From NCBI GenBank assembly GCA_014653775.1, contig JACWEA010000001.1, positions 92,722 to 156,721 of the forward strand: a stretch of DNA of 64,000 nt. The letters run 5' to 3'. Numbering within the stretch: position 1 is the stretch's first letter; the number at the start of each line of letters is the position of its first letter. The stretch is from Pelagibacterales bacterium SAG-MED30. Its GTDB lineage: Bacteria > Pseudomonadota > Alphaproteobacteria > Pelagibacterales > Pelagibacteraceae. Of this stretch, positions 40,173 to 50,482 are shown one piece after another. The translations under genes and the position numbers were made by a program. The notes under the pieces were generated by a model. That model did not search any database and was not told the origin of the DNA. It saw only the letters and a list, made by a program, of their open reading frames with translations.

Positions 40173-41390
40173 ATGAGCAAAAATAAATCTAAGCTTAATT
40201 TAAATCGAAGAAATTTTTTAACTGGAACTGCAACACTAGCGGGTATCGCTGCAACTGCTTCAGTCGTTCCCATTACTATTGCTAATGCAAATCATAATGA
40301 GGGGAAAAAGGGATTACCTGATTTTATAGATTGGAAAGATAGGGATGCTCTAATTGTACACTCAGATAAAGGTATTGAAACTCATAGAAGCGCTATAGGT
40401 GAGAGCTTAATAACGCCAAATAGAAATGTTTATATAAGAAACAATATGCCTACAATGACAGATCAACAAATTGGGGATCGAAAAAATTGGAAAGTTTCAA
40501 TAGAAGGCGTTAAAAATCCAAAAACATTCTCATTAGCTCAACTTCAAAAATTAGGTCATACGACTATGGCAACTATCTTACAGTGTTCAGGAAATGGTAG
40601 AGGTTTTTTTGAACATAAAGTAAGAGGATCTCAATGGGAGACAGGAGCTGCAGCTTGTATTTTTTGGACTGGTGTACCCATGAAAACAGTAGTTGAAGCT
40701 TGTGGAGGCATTAATAGTGATGCAATTTTTATGACTTCTGCGGGAGTTGATCATGAACCAACAGGGTTAGATCCTAAAAAAGCTATGATTGAAAGATCAG
40801 TGCCTAAAAAAGTATTTAAAGATGCAATGCTAGCATGGGAAATGAATGGTGTTCCGATACCAAATGCACATGGAGGACCACTAAGAATGATTACTCCAGG
40901 TTACTTTGGAATAAACAATGTCAAACATCTTGGAAAAGTAGCTTTTACAACAAAAGAATCTTCCGTGAAATACATGAAATCAAGCTATAGAATTTCTCCT
41001 ATTGGAAAAAAAGGATCACAATATCCTTCTTGTTGGGAAATGCCCGTTAAATCGTGGATAACAAGACCAACTGATGAAACTGGAACTGTAAAAGCAGGAA
41101 AAGTTCAAATTGTAGGTGTTGCTATGGGAGGAACTAGAAAAGTAAGAGGCGTGAAAGTTTCTGTTGATGGCGGTAGTAGCTGGAAAAAAGCGAAGTTTAT
41201 AGGTCCTGATCTAGGTAAATATGCTTGGAGACAATTTGTATTAGAGACAACTTTAAGTGCAGGAAAATATAATATTGCTAGTTTAGCTTCTAATGGTTCT
41301 AAAAAACAACCTGAACTAAGAATGGAAAATAGAAGAGGTTACGCACATAATGGTTGGAAAGACCACAGTGTTAATATTACTGTAGTATAA
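40173..41390 (+). CDS. sulfite oxidase/SoxC-like molybdopterin sulfite dehydrogenase
   Basis: Tat motif NRRNFLTG; ILQCSGNGRGFF; GGPLRMITPGYFGINNVKHLGKVAF; C-terminal Mo-co dimerisation-like domain. Confidence 0.88.
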   Translation: MSKNKSKLNLNRRNFLTGTATLAGIAATASVVPITIANANHNEGKKGLPDFIDWKDRDALIVHSDKGIETHRSAIGESLITPNRNVYIRNNMPTMTDQQIGDRKNWKVSIEGVKNPKTFSLAQLQKLGHTTMATILQCSGNGRGFFEHKVRGSQWETGAAACIFWTGVPMKTVVEACGGINSDAIFMTSAGVDHEPTGLDPKKAMIERSVPKKVFKDAMLAWEMNGVPIPNAHGGPLRMITPGYFGINNVKHLGKVAFTTKESSVKYMKSSYRISPIGKKGSQYPSCWEMPVKSWITRPTDETGTVKAGKVQIVGVAMGGTRKVRGVKVSVDGGSSWKKAKFIGPDLGKYAWRQFVLETTLSAGKYNIASLASNGSKKQPELRMENRRGYAHNGWKDHSVNITVV

Positions 41391-41416
41391 GAGACCAAAA
41401 TAGTTAAAGTTAATTA

Positions 41417-41746
41417 ATGAAAATTAAAATTTTTTTATTAATTTTACTTTTTTCTATAATATCTAAATTTAATATTTCATATGCTGATGAAGCAAAAATG
41501 AATAAGGGTTTAGAAATATTTAATGAAACTGCAGGATGTGCTGCATGTCATGTTTTGAAAGCTGCTGGTGCAGAAGGAAACATTGGTCCAAATTTAGATA
41601 CTGTATCAAATTTAACAATAGAATCTATTACCGACATCGTTACTTACGGTCTTGGGGTTATGCCAGCTTTTGGAGAGGGAGAAATTTTAACTAAGGAAGA
41701 AATAGATATAGTATCTTTCTATGTTATGAATTCTGTGAATAAATAA
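41417..41746 (+). CDS. exported c-type cytochrome
   Basis: Signal peptide; CAACH haem motif; VMPAFGEG axial Met region; ends TAA at 41744-41746. Confidence 0.9.
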   Translation: MKIKIFLLILLFSIISKFNISYADEAKMNKGLEIFNETAGCAACHVLKAAGAEGNIGPNLDTVSNLTIESITDIVTYGLGVMPAFGEGEILTKEEIDIVSFYVMNSVNK

Positions 41747-41751
41747 GTAGC

Positions 41752-41784
41752 ATTTCCCCTTTAACTTCTAATTAAAGGGGAAAT
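41752..41784. terminator. bidirectional hairpin terminator between convergent genes
   Basis: Perfect 13-bp inverted repeat ATTTCCCCTTTAA-cttctaa-TTAAAGGGGAAAT. Confidence 0.85.
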
Positions 41785-41789
41785 AGAAT

Positions 41790-42113
41790 TTATTTTCCAA
41801 CTGGTCTATAAGATGCAGCAGCTTTAGAAGCAATTTCAGCAGCTTTATTAAAGTCTACAGACTCCATAATAGTCATATCTTTAATAGTTCCTGTAGCTTC
41901 CATTAGCATTTTCATTCCTGCAGCAGTTTCAAAATTTGACCCTTCTACGATAGCTATAAAATCATAAGCTCCTCTTAAAGTCATCATTTCAATTAATTTT
42001 GCTCCTGCAGCTTCAGTTATTTTTTTTGCAGCCTCTTGTCGGTTATCAGATGGATTTTTTACAAATCCAGCTAAACCTTGTTCAGTATATCTCCCTAGTA
42101 CTACAAATTTCAT
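41790..42113 (-). CDS. GYD-domain (dimeric ferredoxin-like) small protein
   Basis: KFVVLGRYTEQGLAGFVKNPSDNRQEAAKKITEAAGAKLIEMMTLRGAYDFIAIVEG. Confidence 0.88.
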   Translation of the reverse strand: MKFVVLGRYTEQGLAGFVKNPSDNRQEAAKKITEAAGAKLIEMMTLRGAYDFIAIVEGSNFETAAGMKMLMEATGTIKDMTIMESVDFNKAAEIASKAAASYRPVGK

Positions 42114-42219
42114 AATTACTCCTTTTTTTTAATTATTTTAGCTTATCATTGTTACAGAATTATTTAATCAGTAAAAATTGCATAGTAGACACAACTTATA
42201 GTAATGTTAGATTAAAATT

Positions 42220-43662
42220 ATGTACGAAAAATTTGGACAATTTATTGATGGTAAATGGCAACAATCATCTGATAAAGGAACTTATGAGGTTATTAATCCT
42301 GCCAATGAAGAAATTTTAGGACATGCCTCAAAAGCTACTTCAAAAGATGTGGACGCAGCACTAAAGTCAGCTGAAAAAGGATTAGATGTTTGGAAGAAAA
42401 CTGCTCCTTGGCAAAGATCTTATATTATCAGGCGAATTGCAGATAAGATTAGAGAAAAACAAGAAGTTTTAGCAAAATGGATGACATTAGAAGTTGGAAA
42501 ACCTTTGATAGAAGCAAAAGGTGAAATAGCTGGAGCAGCAGATATTTTTGAGTGGAATGCAGAAGAAACTAAAAGAATTTTTGGTCAAACTGTAGAAAGT
42601 AGATTTGAAGATACTAGAGTGCATGTTTATTATCAGCCTGTTGGAGTTGTTGCAGCATTAACCCCATGGAATTTTCCAGCTGTACTATCAGCTAGAAAAA
42701 TCTCAACTGCTTTAGCTGCTGGATGTTCAGTTATTATAAAACCTGATGTGATAACTCCTGGAGTAGTTATGGAGATGGTAGATATTTGTAGAGAATGTGG
42801 TGTACCTCCAGGTGTAGTAAATCTTTTATCTGGTGATCCTCCAAGTATAGCTCAACAATTAATTGCTTCAGATATAGTAAAAAAAATTTCTATTACAGGG
42901 TCATCAAGAGTTGGAAAATTAATATTAAAACAAGCTGCAGATAAAGTTCAAAGAGTAACTATGGAGCTTTCAGGCCATTCACCTTTTATTGTATTTGATG
43001 ATGCTGATATACAAAAAGCAGCTGACATGGCTATATCAGCTAAATTTAGGAATAATGGACAAGTATGCATATCTCCTAATAGATTTTATATTCATGAAAG
43101 TAAAAAAGATGAATTTGTAAACTTATTTGTTGATAAAACTAAAAAGTTAAAAATTGGAAATGGTATGGATCCAAATATTCAATTAGGTCCATTAACAACA
43201 GAAAAAAGATTAAATGAAGTTGAGGAATTAGTTGAAAAAACAAAAAAAGAGGGGGCAAAAGTTTTACTAGGTGGTAAAAGACCTGCAGGATTTAATAAAG
43301 GATTTTTTTATGAACCAACTATATTTGACAACGTTAAAGATGATTTTACAATAATGAAACAAGAACCTTTTGGACCTTTAGTACCTATGCTTTCTTTTAA
43401 ATCTTTTGATGAAGTTATTAAAAGAGCTAATAATCATGAGTTAGGATTGTGTAGCTATGTTTGTACAAATTCTATGGAAACAGCTCATATAGCATCAGAG
43501 CAATTAGAAACTGGATCTGTAGCTGTAAATACAGGTGTTGTGGCAATTGCAGAAGCTCCTTTCGGAGGGATTAAACAAAGTGGATATGGAAGAGAAGGTG
43601 GTTCAAATGCAATTAAAGATTATTTAAATGTTAAATATACTCACTTAGGAATTAGAGGTTAA
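42220..43662 (+). CDS. NAD(P)-dependent aldehyde dehydrogenase (succinate-semialdehyde DH-like)
   Basis: TPWNFPAVLSARK; TMELSGHSPFIVFDDADI; NNGQVCISPNRF active-site Cys. Confidence 0.93.
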   Translation: MYEKFGQFIDGKWQQSSDKGTYEVINPANEEILGHASKATSKDVDAALKSAEKGLDVWKKTAPWQRSYIIRRIADKIREKQEVLAKWMTLEVGKPLIEAKGEIAGAADIFEWNAEETKRIFGQTVESRFEDTRVHVYYQPVGVVAALTPWNFPAVLSARKISTALAAGCSVIIKPDVITPGVVMEMVDICRECGVPPGVVNLLSGDPPSIAQQLIASDIVKKISITGSSRVGKLILKQAADKVQRVTMELSGHSPFIVFDDADIQKAADMAISAKFRNNGQVCISPNRFYIHESKKDEFVNLFVDKTKKLKIGNGMDPNIQLGPLTTEKRLNEVEELVEKTKKEGAKVLLGGKRPAGFNKGFFYEPTIFDNVKDDFTIMKQEPFGPLVPMLSFKSFDEVIKRANNHELGLCSYVCTNSMETAHIASEQLETGSVAVNTGVVAIAEAPFGGIKQSGYGREGGSNAIKDYLNVKYTHLGIRG

Positions 43663-44510
43663 TGAAATTATTAAGATTAGGAAATACTGGAAAAGAAAAA
43701 CCAGCAATTATAGATAAAGACGGTAATTATAGAGATTTATCTTCAATAGTTAATGATTTTAATCCTGATACATTGAGTTTTAATACAATTGAAAAAATCA
43801 AGAATACAGATATTTCAAATTTACCAAAGTTAGATTCAAATTTGAGAATTGGAGCATGTGTTTCAAAACCCTCAAAATTTATTGGAATAGGATTAAATTT
43901 TAAAGACCATGCAGAAGAACAAAACTTACCAATCCCTAAAGAACCAATTATTTTTTCAAAATTTACGAGCTGTATAACTGGTCCAAATGATCCAATTATT
44001 ATTCCAAAAGGATCTAATCATACAGATTGGGAAGTTGAACTGGGTTTTGTAATAGGAAAAAAAGCAACTAATGTAAGTGCTGATAAAGCACTAGATCACG
44101 TTCTTGGTTTTTTTCTGGTTAATGATTTAAGTGAAAGAGATTTTCAAAAAAATAAAGGCTTAACTTGGGACAAAGGTAAAGGCTTTGATACATTTGGCCC
44201 AATCGGTCCTTACATTGTGACAAAAGAAGAAGTGCCGGATTTTCAAAAATTAAATATGTTTTTAGATGTTAATGGAAAAAGAATGCAAACAGGTAATACT
44301 GGAAAAATGATATTTGATGTTAAAACTTTAGTTTCTTATATGAGTTTTTGTATGACTTTACACCCAGGAGATATTTGCTGTACAGGAACACCACCTGGAG
44401 TAGGTGAAAACATGTCTCCTCCACATTTTTTAAAAGGAGGTGAAGAAGTAATTTTAGGTATTGATAAACTCGGCACGCAAAAGCATCAGGTTCTTCCTTA
44501 TAAAGAATAA
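43662..44510 (+). CDS. fumarylacetoacetate hydrolase family protein
   Basis: IGIGLNFKDHAEEQ; DWEVELGFVIG; GDICCTGTPPGVG. Confidence 0.92.
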   Translation: MKLLRLGNTGKEKPAIIDKDGNYRDLSSIVNDFNPDTLSFNTIEKIKNTDISNLPKLDSNLRIGACVSKPSKFIGIGLNFKDHAEEQNLPIPKEPIIFSKFTSCITGPNDPIIIPKGSNHTDWEVELGFVIGKKATNVSADKALDHVLGFFLVNDLSERDFQKNKGLTWDKGKGFDTFGPIGPYIVTKEEVPDFQKLNMFLDVNGKRMQTGNTGKMIFDVKTLVSYMSFCMTLHPGDICCTGTPPGVGENMSPPHFLKGGEEVILGIDKLGTQKHQVLPYKE

Positions 44511-44526
44511 AAATTTATTTTGAATA

Positions 44527-47214
44527 ATGCAAAAAAGAGATCTTTATTATGAAAGAATTCCTACTAAACTTTTAAGAGAAGACGTTAGATATATTGGAAA
44601 TATATTAGGAAAAGTTATTAAAGATCAAGAAGGTCTAAAATTTTTTGAATTGGTTGAAAAAGTTAGAAAGTTATCAAAAGCTAATAAAAAAAATACTAAG
44701 TTTAATCAATCAAACAAAAAAGTAATAAAAGCTATCAAAAAACTTAGTCCAAAAAATACATTTAAAATAACAAGAGCTTTTACTCATTTTATGAATTTTA
44801 TAAATTTAGCAGAGTTGATAGATGCATCTAGAAGTTTGAATGAATATGAAAATAGTAAAAAAAAAATCACAAATAATAATTTATTTATTGAAGAAATATT
44901 TGAAGATCTTTTTAATAATAAAAATATCTCAGAAAAAAAAATATATGATACTGCTAAAAATCTTAATATAGGTATAGTTTTAACAGCTCATCCAACAGAA
45001 GTAAAAAGAAGAACTCTTATTCAAAAGTATCATAAAATTATAGAAATTCTTGAACAAAGAGAATTATTAAAAAAATACCCTTCTAAAATAAAAATACTAG
45101 ATAAAAAATTTTTTGATGAACTGACAATAATTTGGAATACCGATGATTTAAAAAGATCAAAACCCTCACCATTTGATGAAGCGAGATGGGGATTAGCTAT
45201 TATTGAAGATAGCTTATGGGACACAATTCCAAAAGTTTATAGAAGGTTAAATTCAATATTTGTTAAAAATATGGATAAGGGACTACCAAAAAATTTCAAT
45301 CCAATTGAATTTGGATCATGGATGGGCGGAGATAGAGATGGCAATCCAAATGTTACAGCGAATGTTACAAGAGAAGTAATTTTATTATCAAGATGGGAAG
45401 CTGCTAAATTATATGAAAAAGCTTTAACAAAAATAATTAGATCTTATTCAATGGAAAAATGTTCAAAAAAAATTAAAAATAAAGTTGGCAAATCATACGA
45501 GCCTTATAGAGTTTTTTTGAGACCTCTAAGAGATAAGATGAGGGTGACTCATAGATTAATTGAACAACATTTAGTAAATAAAAAACCGTTAGATCAAAAT
45601 AAATTACTTAGTTCTAGAGAAGAAATATTAAAACCTTTAAGGGTAGTAAGAGAGTCTTTAGAGCAAAACCAAAATGAAAATATTGCTAGTGGTGAACTAC
45701 TAGATCTCATGAGAAGAGCTAAATGTTTTGGTATTAATTTAGCAAGACTTGATATAAGACAAGAATCTTCAAGACACAGTCAGTTAATTAATGAATTTGT
45801 TAAAAGAAAATATAATAAAAATTATTTTAAGTTTAGCGAAAAAGAAAAAATAAATTTTTTAAAATCTCAATTAAATTTAAAAAAAAATAAAATTAATAAT
45901 TTTCAATTTAAGAATAGGGAAAATAAAGAAATTTGGTCTACTTTTAAATTACTTTCCAATGAACCATCTGAATGTTTAGGAGCCTATGTTATATCAATGA
46001 CAACTTCAGCTTCTGATATATTATCTGTATTTTTTTTACAAAAAGAAGCAAATATAAAGAATAAATTAAGGGTAGTACCTTTATTTGAAACTTTAGAAGA
46101 TTTAATTAATGCCAAAGAAATAATTAAAAGTTTATTTTCACAAACCTGGTATAGAAAATTGATCAAAAATAACCAAGAAGTTATGATAGGATATTCTGAT
46201 TCCAGTAAAGATGCTGGAAAAATTTGCGCTAGCTGGCATCAATATAAAGCCCAAGAAGAAATAATTAAATTAGGTAAAAAATTCAATATTAATATTACTT
46301 TTTTTCATGGTCGTGGAGGATCTGCAGGTAGAGGAGGGGGACCAATTCAAGCCACATTAAGATCTCAACCACCAAATTCAGTTAATGGAAAAATAAGAAT
46401 TACTGATCAAGGGGAGGTGATACAGCAAAAATATGGATATGAACCTTTAGCAAAATATAATTTATGTAGTTATATTGGAGCAGTAACAGAGGCAACATTA
46501 AATCCTCCTCCAATTCCTAAAAAAAACTGGAGATCATTAATCGAAAAAATGTCAGAAATATCTAAAAACTCCTATAGAAAACATATTAATCAAAATTCAG
46601 AATTTATAAAATATTTTAAAACTGTCACACCCCATAAGGCACTTGGAAAGCTTTTAATTGGATCAAGACCATCAAAAAGAAAAAATGTTGATAATATAAA
46701 AAGCTTGAGAGCTATTCCTTGGGTTTTTGCTTGGACTCAGATCAGACTAATGTTGCCAGCTTGGCTCGGAATTGCAGAAGCTTTGAGGTATTCATATATT
46801 AAAAAATTTAGAAAAACTTTATATGATATGGAAAGAAATTGGCCTTTTTTTAATTCAATGTTGGATATGTTAGATATGGTTATTTCAAAGGCTGATCCAG
46901 AAATATCAAAAATTTATGAAGATTATTTAGCTGATGAAGATTTGAAGAGAGTTGGAAAAAAATTAAGGTTTCAATTTGATGTTATTAAAGAATTAAATAA
47001 AAAAATAACTCCTAAAGAAATAATTAATTCTAGAAAACAATTTAGAACATCTGTAATAGTGAGAAATATATACTCAGAAGTTCTAAATATTATTCAACCC
47101 ATAGTTATTAAAAAATTAAAAAAAAATAAAAACGTAGAAAATAAAAAGTATTTAAATGATGCTTTATTAACCTCAATAGCTGGTATCTCGGCTGCAATGA
47201 AAAATACTGGCTGA
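44527..47214 (+). CDS. ppc: phosphoenolpyruvate carboxylase
   Basis: LTAHPTEVKRRTL; GSWMGGDRDGNPNV; FFHGRGGSAGRGGGPIQ; GYSDSSKDAG. Confidence 0.97.
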   Translation: MQKRDLYYERIPTKLLREDVRYIGNILGKVIKDQEGLKFFELVEKVRKLSKANKKNTKFNQSNKKVIKAIKKLSPKNTFKITRAFTHFMNFINLAELIDASRSLNEYENSKKKITNNNLFIEEIFEDLFNNKNISEKKIYDTAKNLNIGIVLTAHPTEVKRRTLIQKYHKIIEILEQRELLKKYPSKIKILDKKFFDELTIIWNTDDLKRSKPSPFDEARWGLAIIEDSLWDTIPKVYRRLNSIFVKNMDKGLPKNFNPIEFGSWMGGDRDGNPNVTANVTREVILLSRWEAAKLYEKALTKIIRSYSMEKCSKKIKNKVGKSYEPYRVFLRPLRDKMRVTHRLIEQHLVNKKPLDQNKLLSSREEILKPLRVVRESLEQNQNENIASGELLDLMRRAKCFGINLARLDIRQESSRHSQLINEFVKRKYNKNYFKFSEKEKINFLKSQLNLKKNKINNFQFKNRENKEIWSTFKLLSNEPSECLGAYVISMTTSASDILSVFFLQKEANIKNKLRVVPLFETLEDLINAKEIIKSLFSQTWYRKLIKNNQEVMIGYSDSSKDAGKICASWHQYKAQEEIIKLGKKFNINITFFHGRGGSAGRGGGPIQATLRSQPPNSVNGKIRITDQGEVIQQKYGYEPLAKYNLCSYIGAVTEATLNPPPIPKKNWRSLIEKMSEISKNSYRKHINQNSEFIKYFKTVTPHKALGKLLIGSRPSKRKNVDNIKSLRAIPWVFAWTQIRLMLPAWLGIAEALRYSYIKKFRKTLYDMERNWPFFNSMLDMLDMVISKADPEISKIYEDYLADEDLKRVGKKLRFQFDVIKELNKKITPKEIINSRKQFRTSVIVRNIYSEVLNIIQPIVIKKLKKNKNVENKKYLNDALLTSIAGISAAMKNTG

Positions 47215-47921
47215 TGATTGAATATCTGTTACCTTTTACTGCGGGCCTGATTAGTTTTTTATCACCTTGTGTTTTACCACTTATTCCAGGATATATTTCA
47301 TTTATATCAGGACAATCTCTACAAGAGTTATTGTCAGAAAAAAAAGTTAATTTTTTCCCTTTAGTTTTATTTTGTTTAGGTTTTTCAACTGTATTTATAA
47401 TTTTTGGAGCAACAGCTTCATTTTTAGGACAAATCTTATTACAAAATTCTCAAGTTTTAAGAATTGTTGCTGGAATAATTATTATTATTTTTTCGCTTCA
47501 GCTTATTGGATTTATTAATTTCAATTTTTTAAATGTTGAAAAAAGATTAGAAGCCAAAAAAACACAAAGTATTATCTTTCCCTACATAATTGGTTTAGCT
47601 TTTGGGTTTGGGTGGACACCCTGTATTGGCCCAATTTTGGGCTCTATTCTTGCTTTGGCTGCAATAGAGGAAACTTTAGGAAAAGCGGTTTTTTTATTAA
47701 TCTTATATTCTTTAGGATTAGCTATACCATTTATTCTTTCAGGTTATTTGATTCAGAAATTTTTGTTATTTTCTAAAAATTTTAAGAAAAATATTAATTT
47801 GATCTCTAAATTGGGTGGAATAATTCTATTAATAACAGGTATATTAATTTTAACTGATCAATTACAAGCAATTGGTTTTTATATAATTGAAATCTTTCCT
47901 TTTATGCAAAATTTCGGTTAA
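47214..47921 (+). CDS. ccdA: CcdA/DsbD-like cytochrome c biogenesis membrane protein
   Basis: FLSPCVLPLIPGYISF; FGFGWTPCIGPILGSIL. Confidence 0.92.
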   Translation: MIEYLLPFTAGLISFLSPCVLPLIPGYISFISGQSLQELLSEKKVNFFPLVLFCLGFSTVFIIFGATASFLGQILLQNSQVLRIVAGIIIIIFSLQLIGFINFNFLNVEKRLEAKKTQSIIFPYIIGLAFGFGWTPCIGPILGSILALAAIEETLGKAVFLLILYSLGLAIPFILSGYLIQKFLLFSKNFKKNINLISKLGGIILLITGILILTDQLQAIGFYIIEIFPFMQNFG

Positions 47922-47930
47922 AAGAGTTTA

Positions 47931-48512
47931 ATGAAAATTTATCAAATAGATTCCAGTGCAAGAAAAAAAGGATCAACTTCTAGAGAATTAGCAAAAAAAC
48001 TTCTAAATAAGATTAAAAAATCAGGAGATGAAATAATTTATAGAGATTTAGATGATGAAATGCTTTTTGTGAGTGGACTTACAGAATCTGGAATGAATAT
48101 TGATGAAGCAGATCAAACTGAATATCACAAGAAAATGTTTGAATTATCTAACAAGCTAGTAAAAGAAATTAAAGAGTGTGATGTTATAATAATTTCAGCA
48201 CCAATTTATAATTATGGTCCGCCCGCAACTCTTAAAGCTTGGTCAGATTTAGTTGCAAGGGTAGGTGAAACCTTCAAATTTAAATCAAATGGAAGAAGAG
48301 AAGGATTGTTAAAAAATAAAAAAGCTTATCTCGTAATTACTTCCGGAGGAACTAAGTTAAATAGTGATGAAGATTTTTTAACTCCTTGGTTAAAATTTAT
48401 CCTAAATTTTTTTGGAATAGAAAAAGTTGATGTAGTTAGTGCCGACCAAATGGCGTTAGATTATGAAAAATCAATCAAAGATGCAGAAAAACAAATTGAA
48501 AATATTTCTTAA
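47931..48512 (+). CDS. FMN-dependent NADH-azoreductase/quinone reductase-like flavodoxin-fold protein
   Basis: IDSSARKKGSTSRELA; ISAPIYNYGPPATLKAWSDLVARVGETF. Confidence 0.87.
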   Translation: MKIYQIDSSARKKGSTSRELAKKLLNKIKKSGDEIIYRDLDDEMLFVSGLTESGMNIDEADQTEYHKKMFELSNKLVKEIKECDVIIISAPIYNYGPPATLKAWSDLVARVGETFKFKSNGRREGLLKNKKAYLVITSGGTKLNSDEDFLTPWLKFILNFFGIEKVDVVSADQMALDYEKSIKDAEKQIENIS

Positions 48513-49609
48513 AGATTAAATTTTCTCTTTAAATGCTTAAGTTTTCCCTCTGTACTATCATAATCAATATAACACCCTTGTAAGAAACGATACCCCTCGT
48601 TTGTATCATATGAGGTTCTACCATGTAGCAACCTGTAATTATCCATCATTAATAAATCACCAGGAGATAACTTAAATTCAATTCTATATTCTTTTGAATT
48701 ATAAAGTTCAGATAATTTTTTTCTTGCTGAATAAAATATTTCTAATTTTTCTTTATCTATTAAAGGTACAAAATCTAATCTAGGACTAAACCTTACTTGT
48801 TTAAAATCCCCGTTTGTATCTAATTGAATCATTTCAGACCAATCTTCTAAAATAACACTATTATCTACAAATTGAAATCTAACTTTAATTTCACTTAGTA
48901 TCTTATAATAATCTGGAAATTTTTTTTTTAGTTTTTGAGTAACAGTGTAACCATCAACTAAAGTTGACAAACCTCCACTTACTTCATTTTTAATACAATG
49001 CAACATTTGTATGCAAGGAACTGGATTTCGATAAGGATTATCAGTATGAGGAGCTAAAGATAGAGATGTGTAAGCTAAATCATTAGGATTAGGTTTTGAT
49101 TTTACATCAAAAAACTCTCCAAAATTAGTTCTTCTAATACTACCAATTGAGTTTGCAAATTTTACAATAAAATTATTTTGTGTAGGTACATTTTTAAATA
49201 TTACAAAACCATACTTATAGAAATAAATTAAAGCTTTATACATTTCCTCTTCTTCAAAAAAATTGTCTTTAAATTCAAAATTATTTAAATTTTTTAATGA
49301 AGAATCCCATTCAACTTTATTTATATATTTAACATCATTTACATTTGCAAATTCCTTGAAAATATTTTGAATTTCTAATTTAGTGTAAGAACCATCATTA
49401 AATGTAATTTCCAGAAAATTTTTTGATAGATTTAAATTTTCAATTTTTACATCTTTTTTGAGTTCAGTAGGGTCAAATAATCTTTGCTGAGTTTTTTTAT
49501 CAAGATGAATATCTCCATTTACTCTTTCTCTAAGCCAAAAAGGATGAATTTCTTTTTTTAAACCCTGATTTTCAAAAAATACCTTGTTATCTTTTAGTTC
49601 AATTTTCAT
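48509..49609 (-). CDS. gamma-butyrobetaine hydroxylase-like 2OG-Fe(II) dioxygenase (TauD superfamily)
   Basis: N-terminal DUF971-like PFWLRERVNGD; LAPHTDNPYRNPVPCIQMLHC; LLMMDNYRLLHGRTSYD. Confidence 0.88.
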   Translation of the reverse strand: MKIELKDNKVFFENQGLKKEIHPFWLRERVNGDIHLDKKTQQRLFDPTELKKDVKIENLNLSKNFLEITFNDGSYTKLEIQNIFKEFANVNDVKYINKVEWDSSLKNLNNFEFKDNFFEEEEMYKALIYFYKYGFVIFKNVPTQNNFIVKFANSIGSIRRTNFGEFFDVKSKPNPNDLAYTSLSLAPHTDNPYRNPVPCIQMLHCIKNEVSGGLSTLVDGYTVTQKLKKKFPDYYKILSEIKVRFQFVDNSVILEDWSEMIQLDTNGDFKQVRFSPRLDFVPLIDKEKLEIFYSARKKLSELYNSKEYRIEFKLSPGDLLMMDNYRLLHGRTSYDTNEGYRFLQGCYIDYDSTEGKLKHLKRKFNL

Positions 49610-49675
49610 AAAGATATTAAATCATTATTTAAAATTAAGCTTTAATCAATAGTAATAAAATAGTATTAGTCCACT

Positions 49676-50482
49676 GTGCCAATATTAAAAACTAGTGATT
49701 ACAAAGCTTATTCTAAATTTATAGAAAATTTAGCAAAAAAACTGACTAAATTTTATTTTTTAAAACTTAATAAACCCTTTAAAACTTCTAATAAATTTAA
49801 GGGAAAAGGATATGATCCAGTAACAACTGCTGATAGAGCATTTGAAAAATTTATTAGAAAAGAAATTAAAAAAAAATATCCCAACCACCAAGTAATAGGT
49901 GAAGAATTTGGTCACAAAAAATCTAAAAGTGATTATTCATGGGTGATTGATCCAATAGATGGAACAAGATCATTTGTTATAGGCAATCCTACCTGGAGTA
50001 ATTTAGTGTCTTTGAATTATAAGGGTAATCCTGTTGTAGGACTTGCAAATTTTCCAATACTTAAAAAATTTTATTTCAATATTTCTGATAAGATTGCATT
50101 TGTTTCTCAAAACGGAAGAAAAAAAAGATTAAAAGTAAATCTTAAAGCCACATTCTCTAAAATGAAAATGTCAGCAGGATTCCATGGTGGCTTAACATTA
50201 AATAAACAAAAAAAAATTCCACAAATATTAAAGCGAATGCAATTTCCTTGTGCAGATGCTTTAAGCTATTCTCATTTTACTGAAGGTAAACTTGATGTTG
50301 TTATACAATATGGAAATAAAATTTGGGATATTCATGCTTTGATTCCAATAATTAGAGCTGCAGGAGGTTTAGTTACAACTTGGGAAAATGATGATGCTAA
50401 AAAGGCTGGAAATATAATTTGTTCAGCAAACAAAAGTCTTCATAATAAAATGCTTAAAATTTTAAAACCTGTTTCTAAGTAG
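49676..50482 (+). CDS. hisN: inositol-monophosphatase-family phosphatase, probable HisN-type histidinol-phosphatase
   Basis: DPVTTADRAFEKFIR; GEEFG; WVIDPIDGTRSFVIGNPTWSNLVSL; GTG start. Confidence 0.8.
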   Translation: MPILKTSDYKAYSKFIENLAKKLTKFYFLKLNKPFKTSNKFKGKGYDPVTTADRAFEKFIRKEIKKKYPNHQVIGEEFGHKKSKSDYSWVIDPIDGTRSFVIGNPTWSNLVSLNYKGNPVVGLANFPILKKFYFNISDKIAFVSQNGRKKRLKVNLKATFSKMKMSAGFHGGLTLNKQKKIPQILKRMQFPCADALSYSHFTEGKLDVVIQYGNKIWDIHALIPIIRAAGGLVTTWENDDAKKAGNIICSANKSLHNKMLKILKPVSK

